Shown here one piece after another: positions 24,932-34,545 of a DNA stretch of 64,000 nt (its first letter is position 1; each line of letters opens with the position of its first letter). Under the pieces are notes generated by a model. It saw only the letters and a list, made by a program, of their open reading frames with translations, did no database searches and had not been told where the DNA came from. This stretch comes from Candidatus Gastranaerophilales bacterium (GTDB lineage: Bacteria; Cyanobacteriota; Vampirovibrionia; Gastranaerophilales; Gastranaerophilaceae): positions 26,431-90,430 of the forward strand of contig CALUTJ010000008.1 of NCBI GenBank assembly GCA_944323685.1, written 5' to 3'. The translations under genes and the position numbers were made by a program.

Positions 24932-26035
24932 ATGAAAAAATTATTCACAATACTTTTAATAACACTGATGATAACCGGTTTTACCGTGCCCGATGCAATA
25001 TCTGCAATGGTAAGAATCAAAGATATTGCCCATGTCAAAGGCGTGAGAAATAACCAGCTTGTCGGCTACGGTGTAGTTGTCGGTTTGCCGGGAACAGGGG
25101 ATAACTCGCGTTCTACACAGATTACAAACCAGATGTTGTTACAAAATTTGGGTACCGTAATTGAACAATCCAACTATATTCAAAAAGGTTCATCGGCTGC
25201 GGTACTGGTTACTGCGACAGTTCCACCTTTTGCAAAAAACGGCGACCAGATTGATTTGACGGTTTCGACAATGGCGGACGCAAAGAGCCTTGAAGGCGGT
25301 GTACTTGTCCAAACTCAATTGAGAGCGCCAAACGGAGAAATAGTTGCAATAGGTCAGGGCCCTGTTACGGTCGGCGGTATTTCCAAAGATTCTAACGGTA
25401 CAAGTACAAGAACAGCAATTACAACAACGGGCAGAATCCCCAGAGGCGGTATTGTTGAAAGAGATATTAACACAACTATCGGGGACGAAAACTCTTTAAC
25501 ATTGCTTCTTGACAGGTCAGATTACACAATGGCAACAAGAGTCGCCAATACTATCAGCAGAAACGTCACTGCCGCAAAAGCACTGGACGGCTCAAGCATT
25601 AAAGTTTCCATTCCTGCAAAATTTAACAATGACAGAATCGCTTTTCTTTCAATACTTGAAAATATGACGGTTGATGCAACAAGCGACAAAGCAAGGGTTG
25701 TTATAAACGAAAGAACAGGCACCGTTGTTATAGGCAGCGAGGTTAAACTTCTGCCTGCTGCCGTGGCACATGGAAATATAACAGTTACGGTACAAACGAC
25801 AAATCAGGTTTCTCAGCCGGAACCATTCACCGGCGGTTCAACAACAGAGTTTGCCAACAGTGCAATCTCGGTTAACAAAGGTATGGGCAGTCTTGTCACA
25901 ATGCCTGCTAACAGCACTCTCAATGATTTAGTCAGAGCACTCAATGCAATCGGCGTTGCTCCGATTGACTTAATATCAATTTTACAGGCGTTGAGAGAAG
26001 CAGGCAGTCTGCAAGCGGAAATAGAGGTTATATAA
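24932..26035 (+). CDS. flgI: Flagellar P-ring protein FlgI
   Basis: Periplasmic P-ring subunit around the distal rod. It has 367 residues, the usual length, with a signal peptide (1-25, ending ISA). Family blocks: RIKDIAHVKGVRNNQLVGYG, VVGLPGTGDNS, PPFAKNGDQIDLTVS, RTGTVVIG, and the C-terminal LNDLVRALNAIGVAPIDLIS. It lies 26 bp after flgH, and flgJ starts one base after its stop. Confidence 0.97.
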   Translation: MKKLFTILLITLMITGFTVPDAISAMVRIKDIAHVKGVRNNQLVGYGVVVGLPGTGDNSRSTQITNQMLLQNLGTVIEQSNYIQKGSSAAVLVTATVPPFAKNGDQIDLTVSTMADAKSLEGGVLVQTQLRAPNGEIVAIGQGPVTVGGISKDSNGTSTRTAITTTGRIPRGGIVERDINTTIGDENSLTLLLDRSDYTMATRVANTISRNVTAAKALDGSSIKVSIPAKFNNDRIAFLSILENMTVDATSDKARVVINERTGTVVIGSEVKLLPAAVAHGNITVTVQTTNQVSQPEPFTGGSTTEFANSAISVNKGMGSLVTMPANSTLNDLVRALNAIGVAPIDLISILQALREAGSLQAEIEVI

Positions 26036-26036
26036 T

Positions 26037-26441
26037 ATGTCTTTTATATCATCGCAAACATCATCATTACCGGCAGATATTATAAATACTGATGTGCAGA
26101 CTCTTGACAATATCAAAAGGATGCAATCTCAAAGAGCACAGTTAAAAAAAGTTTCAACAGAGTTTGAGGCAATATTTGTCACAAAAATGATAGCCGCACT
26201 CGATAAAAGTGTTGATAAAGAAGGCGGAATTTTTGGCAGTGACGACAAATACATGGATAAATTCAAATCCTTTATTTTTAACGAAGTCGGTCGTCAAATT
26301 GCTTCTAACCCGTATTCGACAGTAGGGTTTGCAAAACAGATTTATACACAAATGGAAAAAACACTTCCGAAAGAACCGGAAGAAATTCAAGCAGCAGGCA
26401 CAGCCGCACAAAATGCAAAAAGAGTCGATAAGGAGATATAA
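26037..26441 (+). CDS. flgJ: Flagellar rod-capping protein FlgJ, rod-binding domain only
   Basis: The 134-residue protein corresponds to the N-terminal rod-binding domain of FlgJ, with FEAIFVTKMIAALDKSV and FNEVGRQIASNPYSTVGFAKQIYTQM. The muramidase domain of enterobacterial FlgJ is absent, as in many other bacteria. The separate transglycosylase at the head of the operon probably replaces it. The start codon is one base after the flgI stop. Confidence 0.88.
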   Translation: MSFISSQTSSLPADIINTDVQTLDNIKRMQSQRAQLKKVSTEFEAIFVTKMIAALDKSVDKEGGIFGSDDKYMDKFKSFIFNEVGRQIASNPYSTVGFAKQIYTQMEKTLPKEPEEIQAAGTAAQNAKRVDKEI

Positions 26442-26447
26442 ATTTAA

Positions 26448-26744
26448 ATGTTAGGGTCAGTTAATAATTCGTCAAACGTCAGCGCAATACAACTTTTAAA
26501 CGCGGCACATGCTTTTAAAAATGTTAAAGCTTCACCTTCCGTTGAACAGTTTAAAACAAACGAACCTCAAATTTCGGAAGGCATTGATATCAATGATGAT
26601 TCGATTTTAAAATCTCAAAATGTAGACGAAATAAAAAAATACGCAAAAATGGTGCAGGGAGCTGACGAAAGCGACCTTACGGACGATGATATAAAATACG
26701 GGCTAAGCTATGGCCGAAGCGTTATTGTGGAATATCTCGCATAA
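26448..26744 (+). CDS. Small protein in the flgM position
   Basis: The 98-residue acidic protein sits between flgJ and flgN, exactly where flgM (anti-sigma28) is found in many flagellar operons. The disordered N-terminus and a C-terminal DDDIKYGLSYGRSVIVEYLA faintly recall the C-terminal helices of FlgM, but the match is too weak for a firm call. If it is FlgM, it would hold back the flagellar sigma factor until the hook is complete and be exported afterwards. Confidence 0.55.
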   Translation: MLGSVNNSSNVSAIQLLNAAHAFKNVKASPSVEQFKTNEPQISEGIDINDDSILKSQNVDEIKKYAKMVQGADESDLTDDDIKYGLSYGRSVIVEYLA

Positions 26745-26773
26745 AAAATTATTAACAAACACGGGAGAAAATA

Positions 26774-27274
26774 ATGAACACTCAACAGATACATGAACTT
26801 GAAAACCTTATAGATAAAGAAATTGACGGGTATAAAAATATAGAAAAACTCTATACAGACAAAAAAGAAATTCTTATAAAAGGCAAAGCCACAGACTTAT
26901 ATGACCTTGATGCCAAAATTATTAACACATATAAAACCATTAACGATTTGTCCGAAGCCAGAAAATCCGTGACAAAAGCTCTTGATATCCCGACTTTTTC
27001 GATAACGGATATTATTAACAAAATAAAAAATACCGATGAAAAAGCAGCAAAAAAACTTGCTGAAAAAAAAGCAGAAGTTAACGAACTGGCAAAAAGAATT
27101 TATAAGCTCGAAAAAATTAATATCGAACTTACAAAACACGGTATGCTTTTTACGGGTAAAACCATTGAAGCAATGTTAAAAGGCGTAACGGCAGTAAATA
27201 AAGAATATAATGCAAAAGGTCAAAATATAGCAAACGACCAGTTAAAAATGTCATCAATTATAGAAGAAGCTTAA
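26774..27274 (+). CDS. flgN: Flagellar chaperone FlgN
   Basis: Predicted all-helical 166-residue protein with the FlgN pattern: LENLIDKEIDGYKNIEKLYT near the start, KKEILIKGKATDLYDLDAKI and a long coiled coil after it. FlgN escorts the hook-junction proteins FlgK and FlgL to the export gate. It lies 17 bp before flgK and two genes before flgL, its clients. Confidence 0.82.
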   Translation: MNTQQIHELENLIDKEIDGYKNIEKLYTDKKEILIKGKATDLYDLDAKIINTYKTINDLSEARKSVTKALDIPTFSITDIINKIKNTDEKAAKKLAEKKAEVNELAKRIYKLEKINIELTKHGMLFTGKTIEAMLKGVTAVNKEYNAKGQNIANDQLKMSSIIEEA

Positions 27275-27291
27275 CAAAATAAGGAAGAAAT

Positions 27292-28845
27292 ATGTCAACT
27301 TCATTACAGGGTATATTAAATATGTCACAGCAGTCTATTGCAAACAATCAGGCTGCGTTGAACGTAGTAAGCAATAATATTTCCAATATGAATACTACAG
27401 GTTATTCAAAACAGAATGTATCTTTCAGCTCGCTACCCGCTTACGGTTCTTACAATTATTGTTCATCTGTCGGCAGTCTTCAAATAGGCCACGGTGCTCA
27501 ATTGGAGGCAATTAACCGTAACCGTGCCCAGTGGCTTGACAATTATTTCAGAGAACAGTATACGGAATACGGCTACTACGGTCAGATAGGCTCAATGACC
27601 AATAATATAGAAAGTATTATGAATAACGAATTGAGCTCTACGGGTTTGCAGCAAAAATTGTCGGATTTCTTTTCAGCTTCGCAATCCTTAACGACAGACC
27701 CTACAAACAATGCCTACCGCATTGCGTTTGCCGAAGCTGCTGAAGATGTAGCCAACATGTTGAATGACATGTCTTCAAAGCTCACATATATGAGAGAACA
27801 GGCTGTCGGTACAATAGGTGATCCTGACAGTTTTTCTAAATCTCAAATTAAAATGAGTGTTGATGAACTCAATAACAAACTCGCCCAGCTTGCGGAAATA
27901 AATACGGAAATTTCTAAATCAACAGCAGGCGGAAGCTCAAATAATGACCTGCTGGATAAAAGAGATGTTTTGCTTGATGAAATTTCACAGATGATGCCGC
28001 TTACAATAACTTCTAACACAAACGGAACCGTTAACGTGCATCTGGGCAATACTGTCCTTGTTCAAGGCGGAGAACAAAAAGCCCAGCTCAATGCTGTGCA
28101 GACAACTGATGAAAACAATCCCGTAGCGATTCAGCTTGTAGATATGGAAGGTAATGTCAGAAAACAGGATGTATCGGACAGATTAACTTCAGGCTCAATA
28201 AAAGCAATCCTTGATTCAGGGGCAGACGGCGAGTTAAGCTATAAATCCGTTCTTGATGAATTAGACCGTATTGCAAAAGCATTTGCGCAGGAAGTAAACA
28301 ACATTCAAACAGGCACTGCTGACGGAACCATTCCTTATTGTATAGACGAAAACGGGCAGTTGACGCAGGCAACCGAGCCTATATTTGTAGCTGAAGGCGG
28401 CGGGGACTTTACTGCGGCAAATATAAAAATTAACGATGCGATTCTTAAAGACCCTAAACTTATCGCAACAGCAAGAGGGGATGCAAATATGGATCCCAAC
28501 GCCGTGGGTAATACGTCTAACCTTGAAAGGTTTAATCAGCTTGAAACTTTAAAAATTCCAGATTTGAGCAATTCGGCCGTTCCGGGTGCAGGGCAGACGT
28601 TGAGTTCTTTTATTACAGGTCTTGTTGCTGATATAGGTTCAAAAATCCAAACCATAAACGAGGCATCGGAAGCCCAGCAGGCAGTAGCCACACAGGCGGA
28701 AGAACAGAGAAATTCCTACACCGGTGTGGATTTGAATCAGGAGCTTTCTGATTTGATAAAATTTCAGCGTTCTTACGAGGCTTCCGCAAGAGTGTTCAAC
28801 ACAGCGGCGGAGTTGATGGAAATAATAACTCAATTAGGTGCATAA
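27292..28845 (+). CDS. flgK: Hook-filament junction protein FlgK
   Basis: HAP1, the first junction protein between hook and filament. It has 517 residues. The N-terminal block is NMSQQSIANNQAALNVVSNN followed by ISNMNTTGYSKQ. The C-terminal block GVDLNQELSDLIKFQRSYEA and SARVFNTAAELMEIITQLG is diagnostic. The ribosome site is AAGGAAG. The flgN-flgK-flgL order is conserved. Confidence 0.96.
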   Translation: MSTSLQGILNMSQQSIANNQAALNVVSNNISNMNTTGYSKQNVSFSSLPAYGSYNYCSSVGSLQIGHGAQLEAINRNRAQWLDNYFREQYTEYGYYGQIGSMTNNIESIMNNELSSTGLQQKLSDFFSASQSLTTDPTNNAYRIAFAEAAEDVANMLNDMSSKLTYMREQAVGTIGDPDSFSKSQIKMSVDELNNKLAQLAEINTEISKSTAGGSSNNDLLDKRDVLLDEISQMMPLTITSNTNGTVNVHLGNTVLVQGGEQKAQLNAVQTTDENNPVAIQLVDMEGNVRKQDVSDRLTSGSIKAILDSGADGELSYKSVLDELDRIAKAFAQEVNNIQTGTADGTIPYCIDENGQLTQATEPIFVAEGGGDFTAANIKINDAILKDPKLIATARGDANMDPNAVGNTSNLERFNQLETLKIPDLSNSAVPGAGQTLSSFITGLVADIGSKIQTINEASEAQQAVATQAEEQRNSYTGVDLNQELSDLIKFQRSYEASARVFNTAAELMEIITQLGA

Positions 28846-28857
28846 TAAGAGGTCAAT

Positions 28858-29793
28858 ATGTTAATAAGATCAACAGCTTACAACAATTCAAATATGATGA
28901 ATTCTCTTATCGAACAGCAAAATAAGCTGTACGACATATACAATCAGCTTAACACGGGCAAAAAATTTACAAATATTTCTGAAAACCCTATGGATTCCAC
29001 GTCAATCATGGATCTTAACAAGCTGCTGCAAAAAATGGAAACATATGAAAATAACATTAACAATGCAACAACACAGCTGAATTATCAAGACGAAACTTTT
29101 TCCACAATCATAGAAAAAATGCAGCGTATTAACGACCTTGCCATACAGGCTGCTAACGGTGCCGGTGGCCCCGAAACAATTAAGGCCTGCAAAATTGAAA
29201 TAAACGAATTAAAAGAAAGTATAGTCGCACTTGCCAACACACAATACAACGGAACATACATTTTTAGCGGTGCAAATACAACCACACAGCCGTATTCTTT
29301 GGAAGATGACGGTTCAATAGTCTATCACGGCACACCGTCAGACGATGCCGGATATTTAAGAAGACTGGAGATTTCAGACGGAATATATGTTGATTTGAAT
29401 GTGGCGGGTGATGCTTTGTTCGGGAATTTTGATAACACAACGGATCCGCCGACAGGTGAAGGATTGTTTAAGGTGCTCGGTGATTTAGAAGCTGCCTTGA
29501 ACCTTGATCCTGCCGATACAAAACAAATTACGGCACAGCTTGATAATATTCAAAACTCCATATCACATGTTGCCGAGGTACAATCCATATTCGGGGCAAG
29601 TTCCGCCAAAATGGAGATGACTCAAAACATGATTGATGAAAACAAAATTATCATGGAATCTCAAAAACAAAATCTTCAAGAAGCGGATCAGGCTGAAATT
29701 ATTTCGGAATACATAAAACAAAACTATGCATATCAGGCTTCTATGCAGGCTTATACGATTATTCAAAATCAATCGTTGCTAAATTATATGTAA
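28858..29793 (+). CDS. flgL: Hook-filament junction protein FlgL
   Basis: HAP3, a flagellin-like junction protein. It has 311 residues, with N-terminal LIEQQNKLYDIYNQLNTGKK and FTNISENPMDSTSIMDLN, then INDLAIQAANG and NTQYNGTYIFSGANT, and a C-terminal helix pair ending YQASMQAYTIIQNQSLLNYM. It is the last gene of the flagellar operon and is followed by a strong terminator. Flagellin itself is not in the window. Confidence 0.93.
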   Translation: MLIRSTAYNNSNMMNSLIEQQNKLYDIYNQLNTGKKFTNISENPMDSTSIMDLNKLLQKMETYENNINNATTQLNYQDETFSTIIEKMQRINDLAIQAANGAGGPETIKACKIEINELKESIVALANTQYNGTYIFSGANTTTQPYSLEDDGSIVYHGTPSDDAGYLRRLEISDGIYVDLNVAGDALFGNFDNTTDPPTGEGLFKVLGDLEAALNLDPADTKQITAQLDNIQNSISHVAEVQSIFGASSAKMEMTQNMIDENKIIMESQKQNLQEADQAEIISEYIKQNYAYQASMQAYTIIQNQSLLNYM

Positions 29794-29826
29794 TAAAAAG
29801 TTTAATCTTACCATTATTTAATTTAC

Positions 29827-29868
29827 GGGCGTAACTAGGGATATAAGATAGTTTTGCCCTTTTTTTTG
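29827..29868 (+). terminator. Terminator of the flagellar operon
   Basis: The stem GGGCGTAACTA / TAGTTTTGCCC has one mismatch and one wobble and is followed by eight T. It separates flgL from the convergent recJ. Confidence 0.85.
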
Positions 29869-29907
29869 TTATTTTGTAACCTCTGATGATTTTTAAAAGA
29901 TATAAAA

Positions 29908-32280
29908 TTATCTGATAGCCATTTCTTCAAGGGGCATTGTCAAAAGTTTTTGACGATAGTCATAAATTTTTTGCAGCTCGTTTTGCAATTCTTCAAACAT
30001 TTCGCTTTCCTGCACTTTTGAATACTCAACAGGGTGCAAGAATGTTATTTTATAAGTGTTTGCATTTTTTTCAACAACTTCAAACATGCCTAAAGACTCG
30101 AGCATATCAAAGCAAAGCTCGCATACTTCGTCAGAAATCCCGAGAAAATCCGCAATATCAGATAAAATAACTTCTCCGTTTTTAGAACTTGAAACATATT
30201 TCAACATGCCGGAGATATTTTTTATCAGTTCCTGAGATTCAATGGTTTTGTTGTTATAGTTCATAAAATGCAGAACTTTTGCTCCTGTTTTTTGTATAAC
30301 TTCTCTCAAGATAGATTCGCTTGCGGGGTAATCAAAAAACATAACCTGTGAACAATGCGACAAATTTTTTCTGCCGCGTATCAGAGCTGCGATTTCATTG
30401 TAATTTTTTAAATTGTCACTTACGGTTTTGCTCTGGCTGAACACTTCTGTCGAAACTTTTGTTGTGTTCAGATAGTCGCATATCTGGCGGAAGATATCTG
30501 TTTTTTTGCGGTGGTCGTAAAACTTAAATTCGGATTTTTCCTGCTGTTTAACTTCAAATTCCGATTTTATATCCTGTATATCAAGCTGGATTGTTGTAAT
30601 CCCGTTAAAAATATTCAGCTTTGGATAAAACACAACATCAAAAGTCTTGCCTTGAGGGATGTTCAATTCGCTATGATTCCAGTACACACACTCAAAGGGT
30701 TTGTTTTGAGCGTTTTCGCAAAAGATTTTGAGGTGGTTATTTTTTTGCCCCATTGTGCGTATGTTATTTAAAATAAGATTTTTGGTAATAAATAAAGGCG
30801 CTTTGTTACCTTCTCCGAAAGGTTCAAGCTTTGAAATTGCGTTAATCAAATCTGTATTGATAAAATTAGAGTCCAACTCTAAGTCGGCTTCAATAGTAGG
30901 CACGAGCTTTCTTCCGTCAAGCTGGATTTTTATTGCCTCATTTAGAGCGTGTTTAACCGTTTCAAAAGATGATTTTTTAGGGTCAAAAACAAGCCCTGCC
31001 GCCTGAGAGTGCCCGCCGAAATACTCGAGCAGATTTTCGTTTTGTGCAATTGCATTTCTTATGTGCACCTCGGGAATACTTCTTGAAGAACATCTTATAA
31101 AGCCTGTGTTTTCGTCTTTTGTCATCAAAAAAACGGGTTTATAATATTTTTCAACAAGCTTTGATGCAACAATCCCTATTATTCCTATATGCCAGCCTTC
31201 TTTATAAAGGATTATACTCTCCTGAGGCGGTTCATTTTGAAGCATTTCAATTGCTTCTTCGTAAATGTTGTCGCACAAATCCTGACGTATGCGATTCAGG
31301 TTATCAAGCTCCTGTGCGCATAGGTCAATCTCCGCCTTGTTATCGGAAATTAAGAGTTTAACGGCATTGTCAACAGTATCAAGGCGTCCTGCGGCATTGA
31401 TTCTCGGGGCAACGCCAAAAGCTATATTCTCGGAAGTTAAGCCGTTTTGCACATCATACCCGCCTATGCTTAAAAGCTTGGATAACCCGTAGTGTTTGCC
31501 CTGTTCAATGAGTTTTAATCCTGCTTCGACAAACGAACGGTTTTCATAGAGCAAAGGCACAACATCAGCAATTGTTCCAACCGCAACCAGCGGCAAAAGT
31601 TCATTGGCAAAGTCGTAATCTTCTTTTTTTTCAAGCAAAGCACAGGCCAGTTTAAAAGCTACTCCGACACCTGCAAGCTGGTTCAAGGCTTCGATTTCTT
31701 CAACCGTTAAATCTTTTTTCAAAGAATTAAAAGCCTTGGGGTTTATGATTGCAAACGCCTCAGGCAAAACCTCGGGGGCTTCGTGGTGGTCTGTAATAAT
31801 TACGTCAACCTTAAAACCTCTGGCAAAATTGACCTGCTCAATATCGCTTACACCGCAATCCACGGTTATAATAAGTTTTGCTTTGTGTTTTGCAATGAGT
31901 TTTACCAGCGCTTTTGAGTTTAAGCCATGGTTTTCATTTTCTCTGTTAGGGATATAAAATTCTACATTTGCCTTTAAGTGACAAAGGGTTTTGTAAAGGA
32001 GAGACGTCGATGTTACACCGTCAGCGTCAAAATCCCCGTAGATTATGATTTTTTCCTGCTTATCAACAGCGTCGAAAATCCTGTCAACTGCTTTTTGCAT
32101 ATCCGTAAAAACAAAAGGAGAGGTAATTTTCATCTGCGCAGGATTTAAAAAATCGTGTATTTTTTTTACACTGTCTATCCCCCTTTGCACCAGCAACTGT
32201 GCAAGGAGTTTGCTTCCCGCTGCTTCTGTCAGGTCTTGAGCGGGTTCAATAAGTTCTTTTGTTTTCCAGATTTTTTCCAT
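29908..32280 (-). CDS. recJ: Single-stranded-DNA exonuclease RecJ
   Basis: 5'-to-3' ssDNA exonuclease of the DHH family, used in recombination and mismatch repair. It has 790 residues, longer than the E. coli form (577). The DHH motifs are present: IIYGDFDADGVTSTS (motif I), VDCGVSD, ITDHHEAPE (motif III) and the DHHA1 motif GGHSQAAGL. The roughly 200 extra C-terminal residues include a winged-helix-like tail, as in many Gram-positive and cyanobacterial RecJ proteins. It is the last gene of a minus-strand operon with fixC, fixX and the 32326-32718 gene, 45 bp after the latter. Confidence 0.95.
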   Translation of the reverse strand: MEKIWKTKELIEPAQDLTEAAGSKLLAQLLVQRGIDSVKKIHDFLNPAQMKITSPFVFTDMQKAVDRIFDAVDKQEKIIIYGDFDADGVTSTSLLYKTLCHLKANVEFYIPNRENENHGLNSKALVKLIAKHKAKLIITVDCGVSDIEQVNFARGFKVDVIITDHHEAPEVLPEAFAIINPKAFNSLKKDLTVEEIEALNQLAGVGVAFKLACALLEKKEDYDFANELLPLVAVGTIADVVPLLYENRSFVEAGLKLIEQGKHYGLSKLLSIGGYDVQNGLTSENIAFGVAPRINAAGRLDTVDNAVKLLISDNKAEIDLCAQELDNLNRIRQDLCDNIYEEAIEMLQNEPPQESIILYKEGWHIGIIGIVASKLVEKYYKPVFLMTKDENTGFIRCSSRSIPEVHIRNAIAQNENLLEYFGGHSQAAGLVFDPKKSSFETVKHALNEAIKIQLDGRKLVPTIEADLELDSNFINTDLINAISKLEPFGEGNKAPLFITKNLILNNIRTMGQKNNHLKIFCENAQNKPFECVYWNHSELNIPQGKTFDVVFYPKLNIFNGITTIQLDIQDIKSEFEVKQQEKSEFKFYDHRKKTDIFRQICDYLNTTKVSTEVFSQSKTVSDNLKNYNEIAALIRGRKNLSHCSQVMFFDYPASESILREVIQKTGAKVLHFMNYNNKTIESQELIKNISGMLKYVSSSKNGEVILSDIADFLGISDEVCELCFDMLESLGMFEVVEKNANTYKITFLHPVEYSKVQESEMFEELQNELQKIYDYRQKLLTMPLEEMAIR

Positions 32281-32325
32281 TTTTGTAATTTTTAAACCGA
32301 TGTTTAAAACCTGCGAACAAACAAA

Positions 32326-32718
32326 TTATTCATTATCTTCGGTTTCGTCATCGTCTTGTTCGTCTTTGTCTTCTTTAATTTTATCCACAACCATTTTAGC
32401 CATTTCTTTTGCAACTGCTTTTTGAACGGGCAGCGGGCTGTTTTCAAGCATATTGATAGCAGTTCTTACGGTTGTGTCAAGATCATACCATCTGCTTTTG
32501 CCTTTTTCCACAAGCCCGTCTTCAACGGCTGTCATCATATCTTCAACGCCTGTATAGGTGTGCTCTGCAATGTTGTGTTCAATAATAATTTTGATAACAT
32601 TCAGCGCAACTTTAATCTGGGTTTCATCGTCTGATTTTTCGAGTGTACTCATGGATTTAGACAAAATCGGGTCTTTGTCATACCATCTGCGGTAGTTGTG
32701 GCTGTATTCTTCTTTCAT
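32326..32718 (-). CDS. Protein with duplicated RWYD repeat, function unknown
   Basis: I start this at the ATG at 32718 (130 residues), because AGGAGAGAGG lies just upstream; the longer frame to 32808 would overlap fixX. The sequence is two copies of one unit: RRWYDKDPILSKSMSTLE with a helix ending IIIEHN (about 9-50), and SRWYDLDTTVRTAINMLENS with a helix ending MVVDK (about 72-112). A very acidic tail follows. It is all-helical, soluble and has no recognised family. It lies 22 bp after fixX and 45 bp before recJ, in one operon. Confidence 0.75.
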   Translation of the reverse strand: MKEEYSHNYRRWYDKDPILSKSMSTLEKSDDETQIKVALNVIKIIIEHNIAEHTYTGVEDMMTAVEDGLVEKGKSRWYDLDTTVRTAINMLENSPLPVQKAVAKEMAKMVVDKIKEDKDEQDDDETEDNE

Positions 32719-32740
32719 ACCTCTCTCCTTTTTGTTTTTA

Positions 32741-33028
32741 TTAACCTTTTTTAAATTGAACACCCTTGCCGCTTTTGGGGTATTCCCATTGAATATGTTT
32801 GCAGGCAATTCTGCATGCGCCGCATTCCAAACATTTTTCGTAACTCACAACGAGTTTTTTTTCTGTTTCATTATAGCAGTAAACATTCGCCGGACATACA
32901 ATTGTACAGGTTTTTTCAAGACATTGCAAGCATTTTGATTGGTCGGGCTGCAAATGACAGTGAGCGTCTGTTTTGTACTTTACGCTAAAGAGTTTGTCTT
33001 CAATTTTTTCAGGAATTTTTTCGTTCAT
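32741..33028 (-). CDS. fixX: Ferredoxin-like protein FixX
   Basis: A small iron-sulfur protein of 95 residues that works with FixC as the electron-transfer-flavoprotein:quinone oxidoreductase. The canonical cluster ligands are C66, C69, C72 and C76 (CLECGACRIAC). An earlier group C33, C36, C41 and C45 has altered spacing, as in FixX proteins. It lies 21 bp after fixC. The electron-transfer flavoprotein genes (fixAB/etfAB) are not in this window. Confidence 0.88.
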   Translation of the reverse strand: MNEKIPEKIEDKLFSVKYKTDAHCHLQPDQSKCLQCLEKTCTIVCPANVYCYNETEKKLVVSYEKCLECGACRIACKHIQWEYPKSGKGVQFKKG

Positions 33029-33049
33029 AATTCTGATTTTTCTGTCTTT

Positions 33050-34354
33050 TTATTTTAATATATCAAACATTACTTTTATACCGGCAAACCCGTCTTTAAA
33101 AAGCTCTGAGAGGCTGCGTTTTGTAAAAAAGTGTTTTGCAAATTTTTGGAATTTTCCCTTTTTTTCGAGTCCGTCTGCTGTTGTGAAGATTTCAAAAAAT
33201 TCGTTAACTTTTTGGGTGTAATACCCTATGGAATTTGCTCTGTTTGTAATTGTTTTTACAACATCTTTGTAGGTTCTTAAATCTTTTAGAATGAAACTGT
33301 TTTCCAGTTTTTTTCTGTACAGACAAAGCTGATTTCTGGTAAAATCCGATTTTTCAAAAGCTTCGAGAGCTGTTTCGCCGGCAAATTTGCCGCTTATCAT
33401 AGCAAAATTAGTACCTTCAAAATGGACGTTGTTTACAAGCATGGCCGCGTCACCCGTCACCATTGCACCGTCAGTGTAAAGCACCGGCAATCTGTTATAC
33501 CCGCCTTCCGGAATAAGATGTGCGGAATATTCGGCCAATTCTCCGCCTTCTATAATATCCGCCACAAACGGATGTTTTTTCATTGCTTCTAAAAGTTCAT
33601 AGGGTTTGATTTTACGTTTTTTTAAATCTTCCAGAGCAACGCCTAAACCCACTGCAACGGAATCTTTGTTTGTATAAATAATGCCCATTGCAAAAAGATT
33701 TTTTAAAGGGCCGCCAACAAGCTCCATTGCGCATCCTGTTCCGTTTGTTAAGCCGAAGCGCTGTTCAATAACTTCAGCAGGAAGTTTAATAACCTCTTTT
33801 ACTCCTAAAAACACGTCTTTAGGTCTTAAGTCTTTTCTTAGTCCTATCTGTCTTGCCAGCAAAGAATTTACGCCGTCTGCAATTATAACAATATCCGCAT
33901 AGTATTCTTCTATATCTGTTTTGATTCCGACAACTTTTCCGTCTTTTACTATAAGTTCTTTAACAAGTGTATTGGGTGCATAATAAACGCCTTCTTTTAC
34001 AGCCTGTTCAACACACCATCTGTCCCAGTTTGCACGTGTTATAACAAAGGCGTTTTTGTTATGTGACGGGTTTTTGTAAGATATTGTGGTGGAGTCTGTT
34101 TCAGACAAAAGCACATAACTGTGGTTGGAAACAAACCTTTCTATCGGAGCGTTTTTGTAATCGGGGAAAATTTCCGCCGCAGCGTGAGAATAAATTACTC
34201 CTCCGTACATGTTTTTGGCGCCTGCAAAATTGCCTCTTTCAACAAGCACAACTTTTTTGCCGCCGCGCGCAACCGTCACCGCTGCGCTGACACCGGCAGG
34301 GCCTGCGCCTACGACAATTACATCTGTTTTATTTTGCTGGTTTTCTTCAGGCAT
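33050..34354 (-). CDS. fixC: Electron transfer flavoprotein-quinone oxidoreductase FixC
   Basis: FAD-dependent oxidoreductase that takes electrons from reduced ETF to the quinone pool, or to the nitrogenase-type chain in diazotrophs. It has 434 residues. The N-terminal dinucleotide fold is VIVVGAGPAGVSAAVTVARG with ERGNFAGAKNMYGG. The FAD-contacting block is TDGAMVTGDAAMLVNN, and the membrane-facing region around 195-260 is typical of the family. It is first in the operon fixC-fixX-RWYD protein-recJ, with a GGGGAG ribosome site. Confidence 0.92.
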   Translation of the reverse strand: MPEENQQNKTDVIVVGAGPAGVSAAVTVARGGKKVVLVERGNFAGAKNMYGGVIYSHAAAEIFPDYKNAPIERFVSNHSYVLLSETDSTTISYKNPSHNKNAFVITRANWDRWCVEQAVKEGVYYAPNTLVKELIVKDGKVVGIKTDIEEYYADIVIIADGVNSLLARQIGLRKDLRPKDVFLGVKEVIKLPAEVIEQRFGLTNGTGCAMELVGGPLKNLFAMGIIYTNKDSVAVGLGVALEDLKKRKIKPYELLEAMKKHPFVADIIEGGELAEYSAHLIPEGGYNRLPVLYTDGAMVTGDAAMLVNNVHFEGTNFAMISGKFAGETALEAFEKSDFTRNQLCLYRKKLENSFILKDLRTYKDVVKTITNRANSIGYYTQKVNEFFEIFTTADGLEKKGKFQKFAKHFFTKRSLSELFKDGFAGIKVMFDILK

Positions 34355-34490
34355 GATTTAAACTCCCCGCAGCCTTAATGTTAACCAATTATACTATTAA
34401 ACTTTGGTTTGTCGCAATAAACCGTTTGTCGTAAAGCGTGTATGATTCAAATATTTTTTCCGGTAGTTTTTTATCATAAAATTCAAAATA

Positions 34491-34518
34491 AAAACCGCTT
34501 TGTTTTAAAGCGGTTTTT
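34491..34518 (-). terminator. Bidirectional terminator
   Basis: The stem AAAACCGCTTT / AAAGCGGTTTT has a 5-nt loop, with T-rich flanks on both strands. It ends the minus-strand winged-helix gene at 34546 about 30 bp after its stop. Confidence 0.8.
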
Positions 34519-34545
34519 GTTATCAAATAAAATAAAAATTAAATT

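Noticed and set aside
32719..32808. Longer start for the RWYD protein
   Set aside because: It would overlap fixX, and the ATG at 32718 has a strong ribosome site.
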